A stretch of DNA of 53,732 bases, taken from contig JALHPG010000010.1 in the NCBI GenBank assembly GCA_022842625.1, positions 1 through 53,732 of the forward strand, written 5' to 3'. The notes beneath the pieces were generated by a model. The model saw only the letters and a list, made by a program, of their open reading frames with translations. It was not told where the DNA came from and did not search any database. Of this stretch, positions 16,368 to 26,600 are shown piece by piece; the first letter of the stretch is position 1; every line of letters begins with the position of its first letter. The position numbers were made by a program, and so were the translations under genes. The stretch is from Bacteroidia bacterium. Its GTDB lineage: Bacteria > Bacteroidota > Bacteroidia > B-17B0 > Aurantibacillaceae.

Positions 16368-17171
16368 TTATTTAGTCCTCTCCCACGCCTCCAGCACCAT
16401 ACGTTTGGTGCGGTACTCGCCATATTTTTTAATTTCTTTGTCTTTTAATACACGAAATGTTTCTCCCGGAAAATCTGCTCCATAAACATCCTGCGGATCT
16501 AAAATATAGCGGAGTTCCTGATCGGTTAAACCATAAAGTTTTGCATAAATGGCATCCAACTCTGCTTTTAAAACTGCCCGCCTTTCCTCATCCCATTTAA
16601 ATGGAGGTAACTTAATACCTTGTTCACCTATCTCGCACCACTCCGGTGGACTCCATTCATGACCTCCTGTTGCTTTTTTATTTTCTTCCCATTGAGCTTT
16701 TATAGTATTACGCAAATCTTCATCTGCCTCTTTCCAAATATCATCTGCAAAGGCTTTTAAATCCCAGCTTGTATAGGTAAGTTCAAAGGTTCTCTTGAAA
16801 ATAAATGAATATTGTTCTTTCGTAATATCGATATATCTAATTCTTGGGGTTTGTTGCAAAATTACTGGAGGAAAATTTAAATTTACCTTAGACCTTGCAA
16901 CAAAATCAAACAGTAAAGAATTAATAACTGAAGTCTGCAAAATCAAATCCTTAATATCTTTAATAAATATTTGATATGCTGAGTTAGAAACAACAGATGC
17001 TGGTATTATTGATGCTATTGCAGTCCTTTCATTTGTTGAAGCTGAAATATATCGGTAGGATAAATACCAATTATATTCCCATTTCCACTTTTCATTTTTT
17101 TCTATAAAAATGTTTTTGTCGCAGAAATATCTTGGCTCTATTTTATACGAAGGATTTTGTTTTTGTGATTC
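16368..17171 (-). pseudogene. C-terminal part of the Eco57I-class methyltransferase, after an in-frame stop
   Basis: Directly after the TAA at 17172-17174 the same reading frame stays open for 267 more codons. It continues the family pattern: YKIEPRYF, then YLSYRYISASTNERTAIASI, IPASVVSNS, SLLFDFVARSKVNLNFPPVI and a Trp/Glu-rich end. In related methyltransferases this is the target-recognition and C-terminal region that directly follows the FDHRYSSFEG segment found just before the stop. So this is one gene of 1331 sense codons interrupted by a single nonsense codon. A separate start at the in-frame TTG 16946 would give 192 residues but would miss half of the conserved block. Confidence 0.8.
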
Positions 17172-20100
17172 TTAAACATCAACAGCATTTCCTTTATTTT
17201 TATCTGCTTGTGATACGCCTTCAAACGATGAATATCGATGATCAAACAGATAAATGAGTTTCGATTCATACAGTGGAAGTGCACCTTCAAAATTTTCATT
17301 CTTAAGAAGGTCTGAATCTGAAGACATATTTATCATTCTATGAATTTCAACATCATTACCTTTTTCAGACTCGTCTTTTAATACCCCGTACTTAAATAAT
17401 TTTTTGTTTAACTCAAATTCAAATTGTGATCGAAATGAAGGACAAACAAGATTATTAGGATTTAATCTTTTTAAGTCTTCATAAGCAAAAGTTAAAAAAT
17501 CTTTTTCGTTTTGCGCATCATCAATTTCTTTTACATAAAACTTAGCTTTGAACTCCTTTTTTGTTCTTAGCATTTTATTAAATGTAACAACTGAAAATCT
17601 AAACTGTCTATGAACTGAGGGGAATATTTTCTTTGCATTTTCAAAGTCAATAATTCTTTCAATATAATTATTCTCCACCGTATATCTAAATAAAGGCGAA
17701 AGCGTATCATCTCCAAAAATACCTGATGGGATTACTAAGGCTGCCTTTCCTTTATTATTTACTTTATTTAAAACTAATTCAGTAAATAGAGGATAGGTGT
17801 TTAATAGCCCTGCATTACCGTATTTGTATAAATTTTCACATTTAAAATAGTTTATTGATTTATTCGTTTTAATCAAAGCATCTTGATATTCTTTATATAG
17901 AGCTGGATTAGAATGTTCTAATTTTTTAATCGCTTTATTTCGCTCCGAAGATTTTGTTATTGAACTAATCTCTTTGCTTTTTGTTGCAAAAAACTCTAAA
18001 TCTTCGAGATTAATTTTTTCCCAAGGAGGATTACCAAGAACTACATCAAATCCACCTTGTTCAAACACATCAGGGAATTCCAACGACCAATGAAAAAAAT
18101 TATGCTCTAAACTCAATACGTTTGCCATGCCTACGGCACGTGCTTCTACTCCCCCGGCAGATTGCAAATAGGCTTTTAATTTTTGGCTGCTTGGCGCAGC
18201 CGGGTCATCAATTTTATTGTAAGTGTAAAAGAAGGCCGCTGTATATAAATCACAAGCATTTTTATCTTTTTGCAGTTTAGGGTTGTATTTTAACTCGCTG
18301 TGTTTTTTACTAATCATTTTCACTTCTTCCAAAGTGTCCTGATTAATGTGGTCTAACTCAGCAAACTTATTGGCAAAATCTTTTTGTTCTTCTTTAAAAT
18401 CTAATTCTCCCGCTTCAAAGTCGAGGGTAATTTGAGAAGTTTTGTTAAAGTCTTTATTCGCTTTCTTTAATGCCTGACATACCGCTTTATCGTCTCCGGT
18501 AACGGGGTTAAATGCTTCATCCGGTATTCCTTTTTTTAGCACAGCTAAATCAGCCACACCAACTAAACTATTTCCGCATCGTATTTTATGATCGAGAAAA
18601 CTTAATGGTTTTCCGCTATTATGTCCTTCTAACCACAAAGCCAACTTGCACAACTCAACAGCATCGGGGTTCATATCCACCGCATAAATGCAATGTTGTA
18701 TAGCTTGGCGTAACCAATAACGGTAAACAGATGGGGCTGGGTTTTCCTCACCGCTATCAATGCGTGCCATATACCAAGCTATGGTTCGTGCTGCTGCCAA
18801 CATAATATGTCCACTACCCGCAGCAGTATCGCACACCTTAAGCTTTAATAAAGCATTTAAACGGTTCTTTTTATCTGTTCCGGCCACTTTTACTCTTTCT
18901 TCAATTACCGGAATAAGAGCAGATTTAATGAGTTCATTCACTAAATCAGGACGTGTGTAGTAGGAGCCTGTTGTTTTACGTTCTGTACCACCATGAAATG
19001 TAAAATGAATATTTGCTTGGTTTGCAGATTCTAAATACTCAATAACCGGATGTAATTCTAATAAACCTTCGTAAACCGAACCCAATTCCTCCACATCCAA
19101 TGAACGGTAATTAATAGAAACCAGCATTTTTGTTTCCTTATCCTGAAACTCGTTAAGGTTACGAATACACTCTAACAATACATTGTTACTTATTTGAGCG
19201 TCATTAATATCCTTTAATGCCGTTTCGCTAAACAAATCGCCATCTAAGGGCTTAATCCCAATTTTAATGCCGTTGCCGTTGGCTTCAAATAGTAAAAAGG
19301 TTTTTAGTAAACCCTGCCATAAATCAGAAAAATCTTTTTCGTACAAGTATCTGTTTTCAGAAAGCTTTCTTAAACGATCAATGCTATAAAAATTTAAATA
19401 GATTTGTTTTTGTTTGATGACATCACCTTTCAGTTCATCTGCATCATAAATTAAATCGCGCTCCTCAGTAACCATCAAAAACAAAAGTCGATACACTAAT
19501 CTTCTTAATTGATCATAATACTGCTTTGGTGTAATGGTTTTATTACGAAGTTTCTCTCTTAATGCTTCGTTTGCCGGATGATGTAAAAAACCATTACCCA
19601 AAGCTTGCATCGATTCCTTAACCGCATCACTTAATCCATCTCGGATGCGGTTTCCGGTTTCAATACTCTCCTGATAATATTTTTCAATGATGCTCGCTTC
19701 ATTAATAAATCGGCTGGCATGAATCAAGCGATACAACAAGGTAAATTCGCTGTACTTATCTTCATCCAACATTCGTTTCAAATCAAACTCCACATAAGTG
19801 AGTTTCACTAAACGTCCGCTATCACGAATTAAGCGAAGCAACATTCCATTAGTAGCAAAACCGTATATATGTTCAGTAACATTTAAATATTCCTGTACTG
19901 TACCATGTGGAGACAAACGAGAAGTTCCACCACTTGATTTTATATCAAGTGTATTTTTCTCGGGATGTTGTGGATCGTAGAAACCAACTATTTGTGCCGG
20001 TAGTCCGTTGATATTATTATCAACATGACTAATGGTGTATGTTTGGCCATTTTCGCCTTTTAATGCTTCTTTTTGTTTTACCAAGTCAAAGCCAATAGAT

Positions 20101-20363
20101 GAAAAGAAATTCTCCATCCATTTACGGGCGAGTGTAGTACCGTATTGATCAGAAGCAGGAAGTGTATTTGATTTTTCGCTGAAGTGTTTCCAGTCTAATT
20201 TTATGCGACTCCAACTGTACTCAATCTCATCACGAAGATTAGTACCGGGTTCAAAACCAAAGTCTGTAGGGTTCTTTTGATAGTCAGCCGAAGCAGTCTC
20301 CAATTTCTGAAGCACTTCTTCCGAAATAAAATTACCCTGTATGTTTATGCAAGAATACTTCAT
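17172..20363 (-). CDS. Eco57I/PglX-like adenine-specific DNA methyltransferase (truncated by in-frame TAA)
   Basis: 1063 residues up to TAA. S-adenosylmethionine motif I is DTAAGSGHIM (from Asp512), and the catalytic motif IV is NPPW (778-781), the N6-adenine signature. Earlier segments include YYTRPDLVNELIKSALIP and VDMNPDAVELCKLALWLE (motif II region). In DISARM class 1 (DrmMI) and BREX (PglX) similar enzymes mark host DNA so that the partner nuclease/helicase attacks only unmarked DNA. The gene starts 2 bp after the SNF2 gene. The TAA removes about 270 C-terminal residues that include probable target-recognition sequence, so modification may be lost unless the stop is misread, a sequencing error, or the C-terminal piece acts in trans. 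Confidence 0.88.
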   Translation of the reverse strand: MKYSCINIQGNFISEEVLQKLETASADYQKNPTDFGFEPGTNLRDEIEYSWSRIKLDWKHFSEKSNTLPASDQYGTTLARKWMENFFSSIGFDLVKQKEALKGENGQTYTISHVDNNINGLPAQIVGFYDPQHPEKNTLDIKSSGGTSRLSPHGTVQEYLNVTEHIYGFATNGMLLRLIRDSGRLVKLTYVEFDLKRMLDEDKYSEFTLLYRLIHASRFINEASIIEKYYQESIETGNRIRDGLSDAVKESMQALGNGFLHHPANEALREKLRNKTITPKQYYDQLRRLVYRLLFLMVTEERDLIYDADELKGDVIKQKQIYLNFYSIDRLRKLSENRYLYEKDFSDLWQGLLKTFLLFEANGNGIKIGIKPLDGDLFSETALKDINDAQISNNVLLECIRNLNEFQDKETKMLVSINYRSLDVEELGSVYEGLLELHPVIEYLESANQANIHFTFHGGTERKTTGSYYTRPDLVNELIKSALIPVIEERVKVAGTDKKNRLNALLKLKVCDTAAGSGHIMLAAARTIAWYMARIDSGEENPAPSVYRYWLRQAIQHCIYAVDMNPDAVELCKLALWLEGHNSGKPLSFLDHKIRCGNSLVGVADLAVLKKGIPDEAFNPVTGDDKAVCQALKKANKDFNKTSQITLDFEAGELDFKEEQKDFANKFAELDHINQDTLEEVKMISKKHSELKYNPKLQKDKNACDLYTAAFFYTYNKIDDPAAPSSQKLKAYLQSAGGVEARAVGMANVLSLEHNFFHWSLEFPDVFEQGGFDVVLGNPPWEKINLEDLEFFATKSKEISSITKSSERNKAIKKLEHSNPALYKEYQDALIKTNKSINYFKCENLYKYGNAGLLNTYPLFTELVLNKVNNKGKAALVIPSGIFGDDTLSPLFRYTVENNYIERIIDFENAKKIFPSVHRQFRFSVVTFNKMLRTKKEFKAKFYVKEIDDAQNEKDFLTFAYEDLKRLNPNNLVCPSFRSQFEFELNKKLFKYGVLKDESEKGNDVEIHRMINMSSDSDLLKNENFEGALPLYESKLIYLFDHRYSSFEGVSQADKNKGNAVDV

Positions 20364-20365
20364 AG

Positions 20366-23227
20366 TTAGTTATTTACCTCCGGTAATAAAATATAAATGC
20401 CCAGTACATCCATTGGCAAAATAGGTTCAACAACTTTAAATTTATTTCCACTTACTAATTCACGAAAACGCAAATGAGCATTAACCAAATGTGCAGCACG
20501 TTTAAGTGCATAAGGATCGGTAACCGAACGAAATTTCTTTTCATCAATAATCCAAGGCAATTCCTCTTCTAACCAATATTCCTGCTCAGGAACTTCCATG
20601 TTAGCTGTGGCTTTGGTGTTCATCAATAATGCTTTCGCATCATCATGTTCAATATATTTATTTTCACTTAAATCACCTTTATAGCCCCACATCCACATTT
20701 CTTCCGCTACTATCTCTTTATTTTGAGGTAATTCGGCAATTACATTACGCACTCTAAATTGAAATAAAACTGTTTTTTCAGTTACCTCATTTGTTTTAAT
20801 AACCGCTGTTCGTGCTGCATGGTTGCCTTTATTACTGATGGCATCATTTAATATAAGCTGGCATAAATGCTCTACGAATAAATGATTACGGCCAATGTAA
20901 TGGTAACCAAGCGGAGTAGGTGATTTAAAAGACACCAATAGTTCGTTTCCTTTAGGAAGCAATTCTCTTAGCCTTTCAGGAATGTTGGTGGTGAATAATT
21001 TATAGCCTTCTTTAAACGGAGTAATATTAGCATCTAAGAATCTTATAGCTTCTGATACAAATTGTTCAACTGCTGCAACATCGCCAATGGCTTCATCTAC
21101 TTCTGCCAAATCTTTCTCAACCTTATCTGCTTTAATTGCGTTTTGGGCAAAGATGGATCGTGATACCTTTTCTCTTTCAGCAGCAGCCTCAATATTTTGT
21201 TGCACAACTGTAATTTGTTTTAATTGCTCTTCATCAAATAAAGAACCTTGTTGTACATCCTGTTTAATGCGGAAGTTCTCTTTAAATAACAATCCTTCTA
21301 ATAATGCACTTACTACCGAATTATTATCTTCCGGCAAGGGGACTGATATTCCTGTTGTTTTACGAATAGCATCTGATTTTTTTATCAGTACATCCAACAC
21401 CAACCCATCTACCGGATTGTTTGATCCATAAAGCCTTCCAGCCAACACTTCCGGACTTCTTTGTCCAAAGCGGTCAACACGGCCTTCTCGTTGTTCCAAG
21501 CGATTAGGATTCCAAGGTAAATCATAGTGCAATACAGCATTAAAGCCATCTTGTAAGTTGATACCTTCACTTAAACAATCCGTAGCAATTAATAATCGTC
21601 TCTTGTCCGGCTGATTCATTGAACGAATTTTCTCTCTTCTTAATTCATCATTTAATTCGCTTGTAATAACTTCAATAATCAAATCCTTATACTCTTTTCC
21701 TGTAAAATAATCTTTACATATTTTACCAATATAATGCGCTGTTGGGATATAGCGACAGAAAACAACTGTATTGCAATTTCCCTTTAGCCAATCTTTAATT
21801 GTTGCAACAGCTTCTTTAGCCTTGTTATCGTTTTTAATATCTGAAAGTGCTTCTAATTGCTCAGCAAAACCAATCAAGATATCCGTTTCTGACTTTTGCT
21901 TCTGTTCAGCAGGTTGAATAATTCCTAAAGGAAGATTGTCATCTCCTTCCGGTTCATTATCAAGAATGGTTTGTCCGGATATTTCAGTTGAAGTTGGATA
22001 ATCATCTTCTTCATCTGTAATTTTTTTCTTTTCAGCTTTTTTGCGAAGCATGGTTGCGCCTGCAAGCGGGCTACTCATTAATCCTCTTAACAAAGCCAAG
22101 GCTTCCCAATAAGAATATCTTTCTTTACGTTTATCGCCTTTGAAAACAAGAATATTGTTAGTGGCATAATCAAGCACTTTATTCAATAAATCTCCATAGT
22201 CTTTTCCAACAGGGAATGGCAAGTCAGTTGACACACGAGTTGGAAATTGAGTTTCTTCCTTCAGCCATTGAATAACATCTCCTCTTCTACGTTGAATAAA
22301 ATGTTTTGACAATTCTTTTCTTTCATCTTGTGATGAAGTGGTTAAATCTAAGTTTTCATAATCCTTTTTAAGTAGGCTTAGCAAAGACTGAAACTCTTCT
22401 TGTTTACCACTATGCGGTGTTGCCGTTAATAAAACTAAATGCTGGTTTTGTTTTTTTGAAATGTCATTTAATAAACGGAAACGTAATTGCTGACTATCAT
22501 TAGCTCCGGCAGGACGAGCGCAAGTATGAGCCTCATCAACTATAATCAACTCAGGGCAATGGTCAACAAATACCTGACGCTTGTTTCCTGATTTTATGTA
22601 ATCAATTGAAATGATTTGAAACGGGAATGCCCTAAAAATGTTCTCGTCAGCACGAATTTGCCTTTCTAATTGCGTTACAGTTCCGGAACGAATAATAACT
22701 GCTTCAATTCCGAATTTGCTTTTTAATTCTTCCTGCCATTGATCACATAAATGAGGTAAACAAACAATTGCAAATTGTTTAATTTCTCTACGCTCATAAA
22801 GTTCCTTGGCTATTAATAACGCTTCCACAGTTTTACCAACCCCAACGTCATCTGCTATAAGCAAACGAACAGTTGGTAATTTTAAAGCCATAATTAACGG
22901 AACCATTTGATATGACCTTGGTCTGAAAGAAAGCTTGCCTAAACAGCGGAAAGGCCCGGCAGCTTGCCTAAATGAAAGACGTGCTGCATTATAAAGAAGT
23001 TTAGCAGAATAAAAATCACCAATATCTGTTTTATCCGGCTTTTTAAAATTATATGATTTAGGTAGATCGGATTGATTAGCCAATGGAATATAGATGCCCG
23101 TTATTTCTTCTTCAGAACCACCCAAAGGTTTAACTAAGAATACATCCTTATCATCGGATGGTAAAACGATCCAAGGTCTATTTCGTAAGGTAACTAAGCT
23201 ACCGGGTTTAAATGTGTCGAAATTCAT
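20366..23227 (-). CDS. SNF2-family helicase, DISARM DrmD-like
   Basis: 953 residues. The N-terminus (FKPGSLVTLRNRPWIVLPSD, then KPLGGSEEEITGIY) matches the opening of DISARM DrmD proteins as I know them. Helicase motifs are DDVGVGKT (126-133), IVDEAHTCARP (about 230), LTATPHSG (about 278), ATDCLSEGINLQ and DLPWNPNRLEQREGRVDRFGQ (motif VI region). SNF2 enzymes translocate on double-stranded DNA. In DISARM class 1 DrmD sits next to the adenine methyltransferase DrmMI, exactly as here. Its start overlaps the Doc-like gene by 4 bp (ATGA), so translation is coupled. High confidence in SNF2 class, moderate in the DrmD label. Confidence 0.88.
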   Translation of the reverse strand: MNFDTFKPGSLVTLRNRPWIVLPSDDKDVFLVKPLGGSEEEITGIYIPLANQSDLPKSYNFKKPDKTDIGDFYSAKLLYNAARLSFRQAAGPFRCLGKLSFRPRSYQMVPLIMALKLPTVRLLIADDVGVGKTVEALLIAKELYERREIKQFAIVCLPHLCDQWQEELKSKFGIEAVIIRSGTVTQLERQIRADENIFRAFPFQIISIDYIKSGNKRQVFVDHCPELIIVDEAHTCARPAGANDSQQLRFRLLNDISKKQNQHLVLLTATPHSGKQEEFQSLLSLLKKDYENLDLTTSSQDERKELSKHFIQRRRGDVIQWLKEETQFPTRVSTDLPFPVGKDYGDLLNKVLDYATNNILVFKGDKRKERYSYWEALALLRGLMSSPLAGATMLRKKAEKKKITDEEDDYPTSTEISGQTILDNEPEGDDNLPLGIIQPAEQKQKSETDILIGFAEQLEALSDIKNDNKAKEAVATIKDWLKGNCNTVVFCRYIPTAHYIGKICKDYFTGKEYKDLIIEVITSELNDELRREKIRSMNQPDKRRLLIATDCLSEGINLQDGFNAVLHYDLPWNPNRLEQREGRVDRFGQRSPEVLAGRLYGSNNPVDGLVLDVLIKKSDAIRKTTGISVPLPEDNNSVVSALLEGLLFKENFRIKQDVQQGSLFDEEQLKQITVVQQNIEAAAEREKVSRSIFAQNAIKADKVEKDLAEVDEAIGDVAAVEQFVSEAIRFLDANITPFKEGYKLFTTNIPERLRELLPKGNELLVSFKSPTPLGYHYIGRNHLFVEHLCQLILNDAISNKGNHAARTAVIKTNEVTEKTVLFQFRVRNVIAELPQNKEIVAEEMWMWGYKGDLSENKYIEHDDAKALLMNTKATANMEVPEQEYWLEEELPWIIDEKKFRSVTDPYALKRAAHLVNAHLRFRELVSGNKFKVVEPILPMDVLGIYILLPEVNN

Positions 23228-23622
23228 ATAAATCGTTTAACTGAATGTTGTAATAAAAATTCTGCGAGTTCACTTTTGTCTTTTTCGTTTCTTGCTACGC
23301 TTAGTAATACCGGCCACAAATAGTCATCAGGTATTGTTAAATCGTAACCGTTTAATCTTAAAAAAGCGAACAACGCTAAAAAGCCGGTTCTTTTATTGCC
23401 ATCAGCAAAACCTTGGTTCTGCGAAATATGATAAAAATAGGCAGCTGCCATCTCGTGTATGGTTGCATGCAAATATTCTCCGTCAAATGTTTGCATAGGC
23501 TGAGCTATTGCCGAATCAATTAGACCCTCATCTCTTACTTCCTCTGCACCACCATAATTCCCGATTGCTAATTTGTGCAAACGAAAGATGTGCTCTTTTT
23601 CTATGAAAACAACATCCCTCAT
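23224..23622 (-). CDS. Doc-like Fic-domain protein
   Basis: 132 residues, the usual size for Doc (death-on-curing). The Fic loop reads QNQGFADGNKRTG with DGNKR at 74-78, fitting HxFx(D/E)GNxxR except that the catalytic His is Gln70. Doc toxins phosphorylate EF-Tu and Fic enzymes AMPylate targets; replacement of the His would be expected to abolish or change this. No Phd-type antitoxin gene is adjacent. It overlaps the genes on both sides (TAATG with the helicase stop, 4 bp with the SNF2 gene), so it is an integral operon member rather than a chance toxin insertion. It may be an adaptor or a regulatory Fic-fold subunit. Confidence 0.85.
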   Translation of the reverse strand: MRDVVFIEKEHIFRLHKLAIGNYGGAEEVRDEGLIDSAIAQPMQTFDGEYLHATIHEMAAAYFYHISQNQGFADGNKRTGFLALFAFLRLNGYDLTIPDDYLWPVLLSVARNEKDKSELAEFLLQHSVKRFI

Positions 23623-26600
23623 TATTCACCTAATTTTTTTAACGTAGTATCAAATCGCTGACTGGCCTCATTAAAAAGCGCATCAATTTTATCTGTAGTA
23701 ACTTTAACCGTAGTTGACTTTACTTTCTTAAAAATATCCGGACGTTTGATAATAAAGTCCTCCAATTTGTCTTTGTAATACCAAGATAATACCTGATAAC
23801 CATCCTTCTTTAATGCACTGCGTTTCTCAAGATCATCTTTTTGAATAGCAGGGTTGTCGTGAGGCGTACCATCGCAAAAAACATAGATGTTTGGCTTAAA
23901 GTAGAAATCCGGTCTCACAAACATGTGTTCAACTTTTGGCTGAACTGCATCCGGTAAGCGCAAACTATTTTTATATAAGTATTTTAAAAATGCATCTTCA
24001 GTAGAACTTGTTTGATCACGCCCTGCTTGCAAAGCTTGATATTGCTCTTCGTATGAAGAAAAAGAAGCATTGGTATGCACTTCAACTTTTGACCCTTTTA
24101 AATTTCTTAATGCCTCACGAATTAATTTTCTATTAATTTTTAAATGGTAGAACTGATTGTAATAACTCAATAAATCTTCATAAGTAGCAGGGGATAATTC
24201 TTCATCAGGAATTTCTTTATCGTTCTTAGTGAAACATAAATTGTATGCTTCATTCATTACTGCTGCATAAAATTCAGGCTTTTCCACAATTTGAGAAAGT
24301 ACACCCAAGCTTCCCTCAGACGCTTCATATAAAAGGATGTTAGGATTTTCTTCACTTCCCATTATGGTCGCACCAATCTCATTACCTTCTACCTGAAACA
24401 CATTTTCTATTGCACGTTTTAATGCGTACATCAAAGTTATTACACCATCTGCACCGCCTTCAAGTCCTAAAGATTTAACAGGTTGTAGATACAGTGAATT
24501 TGCAATAGTTGTGGTAAATAGTTTTACCTTTTTTACTTCATCAGAATTAGATTCATTTGTTTCCTGATCTTTGTTTTGCCAATACCCATTTTTTAAATGC
24601 AGAGCAAAACCATTGTCCTTACTTGCTTTCCATTTAAAGTTAACATGCACTAAGCGGGTTGCTGGCATGGAGTGAATATGTAACAAGCTTTGCTCCGCTA
24701 AATTAACGGTAGCTTCAGTTACATTTTCCATTCCAGTATCAACGCTAAAAAAGGTTTTTATATCATAACCTTTTCGGGTACGTTCTTCTTCCTGACAAGT
24801 AATTCGCTGTAATTCATAAGCTCTTGCTTCGGGCATTTCAACAAAATTGGAGTGGATATAATTATCCATTCCTTCATTCAACTCCATATTAACAAAAGGA
24901 TCAACATTATAATTGTATTGCTCCTTCATCATAATATACCCTGTGAATGGGCTTATTTTAGCCCTTTCCATCTTGGCTTCTGCTTCGGTTAAAATAATTC
25001 TATCAACTCTGTATTTAGAACCATCGTGGTAAATAACATTGCGTGGCCCGAATTCTCCTAATGCAATGTAACGTGGACGAGAAACGTATTCTCCTCCCGA
25101 ATCATCATTCTCTAAAAATGCACGAATTGGTAAGCGGGTAAAATTATATCCCGGTAGAAAGCCTTCAGAAGCAAAGTATCTGTAAGGATAAAATTCTGAT
25201 TGGTCATTGTTCTTTCCGGTACTTACTCCAGCCTCATTCATGTCATTCAACAACAAGTCCATTTGACGCTCCGCTTGCCGTCTTGTTCTCTTGGCAGTTT
25301 TTACCTTATCATGGTTTTCTGCATAAATTTTATTTTCAATAATCTCGTTAGCTTCACGGAACTGAATAATAGCAGCTCTGTAAAGCTTTCTCCAACGATT
25401 AAGAGATTCATCGAAAGAAGTCAGGAAAGTATCTAATTGTAAACGAATCCAATTATCATTAAACCAATTAGGTTTCTTAATTTCTAATTCAGTTTTAAAA
25501 TAAGAATCGTTAATTACTTTAAGAAAATCTCTTTGTATCTCAGACTTCTCCGTTTCACTAAGAGTTAAAGCTTCAACAATAGTTTTCTTTAATGGTAGTT
25601 TTTCTAAGTCGTCTTTATCAACTAAATCACCCAAAGAGTTTTTTAAACTATTCAATGATTTTCGGGTAAGTATCATCCCATTCAAATGACTGGAAAGTAG
25701 CTCACGGTTAATCAAATCTAATTTTGGGGCAGAAACAAACCCTGCCACCATTTTAGCGGCATTTTTGTAATAATATCTATCGTGAGGACTGAAGTTTGAA
25801 CAATAAACTAATACTAAGGCCGCCTGACCACTTCTGCCTGCACGCCCGCTTCGTTGAGCGTAATTAGCAGGCGAAGGTGGTACGTTTCGCATGTGTACTA
25901 TTGATAAATCTGAAATATCAATACCTAATTCCATTGTTGGTGAGCAGAACAATGCGCTAATATTTCCTGCACGAAATTCTTCTTCACGTAATTTTCTTTT
26001 TTCTGAATTAATCTGTCCGGTATGTTCTGCTCCGGTGATTGATTTCATTTCGTTAAAATTGAGCGAATAGAAACTTTGGAAGTATCTATTTACTTTTTGA
26101 TTTAAAGGTTTATAGGAACGGGTTTTAATTAAATCCTGTGTGATGGTTTCACCATCACCACGCTCCCATAAAATATTATCTACTTTTAATTGATAAATAC
26201 GAACTTGATGCCCCTCATCTGCTTTAGCAGGCTTATAACTCAGTAATCTTGCATCGTCAGCAAGGAAGTTAAACAAATTGTATATAAACGTATTGTAGGA
26301 CTCTTTTCCGGAAATCAAATCTTTATCGTATTGATTTGCGATTCGTTTAATGTATCTGCCAAATACGCTTTGATATGAAGCACTTTCTGTATAAACCGAT
26401 GTGCTGTTACCTGAAAGTTTTTCTACTCTGATAAAATTCGGATATTCAATTTTATCACTATCATCGAGAGTCCAAGGCTTCTTTAATTTTTCTTTTATCG
26501 TAGTTGCATTCTTATTTATTATTCCCGGTTCAAGCATGCTATAACTTAAAGCATAAGCCTTACGGAAATAATCAAGTATTTGAAAGATGAATTCCTTTCG

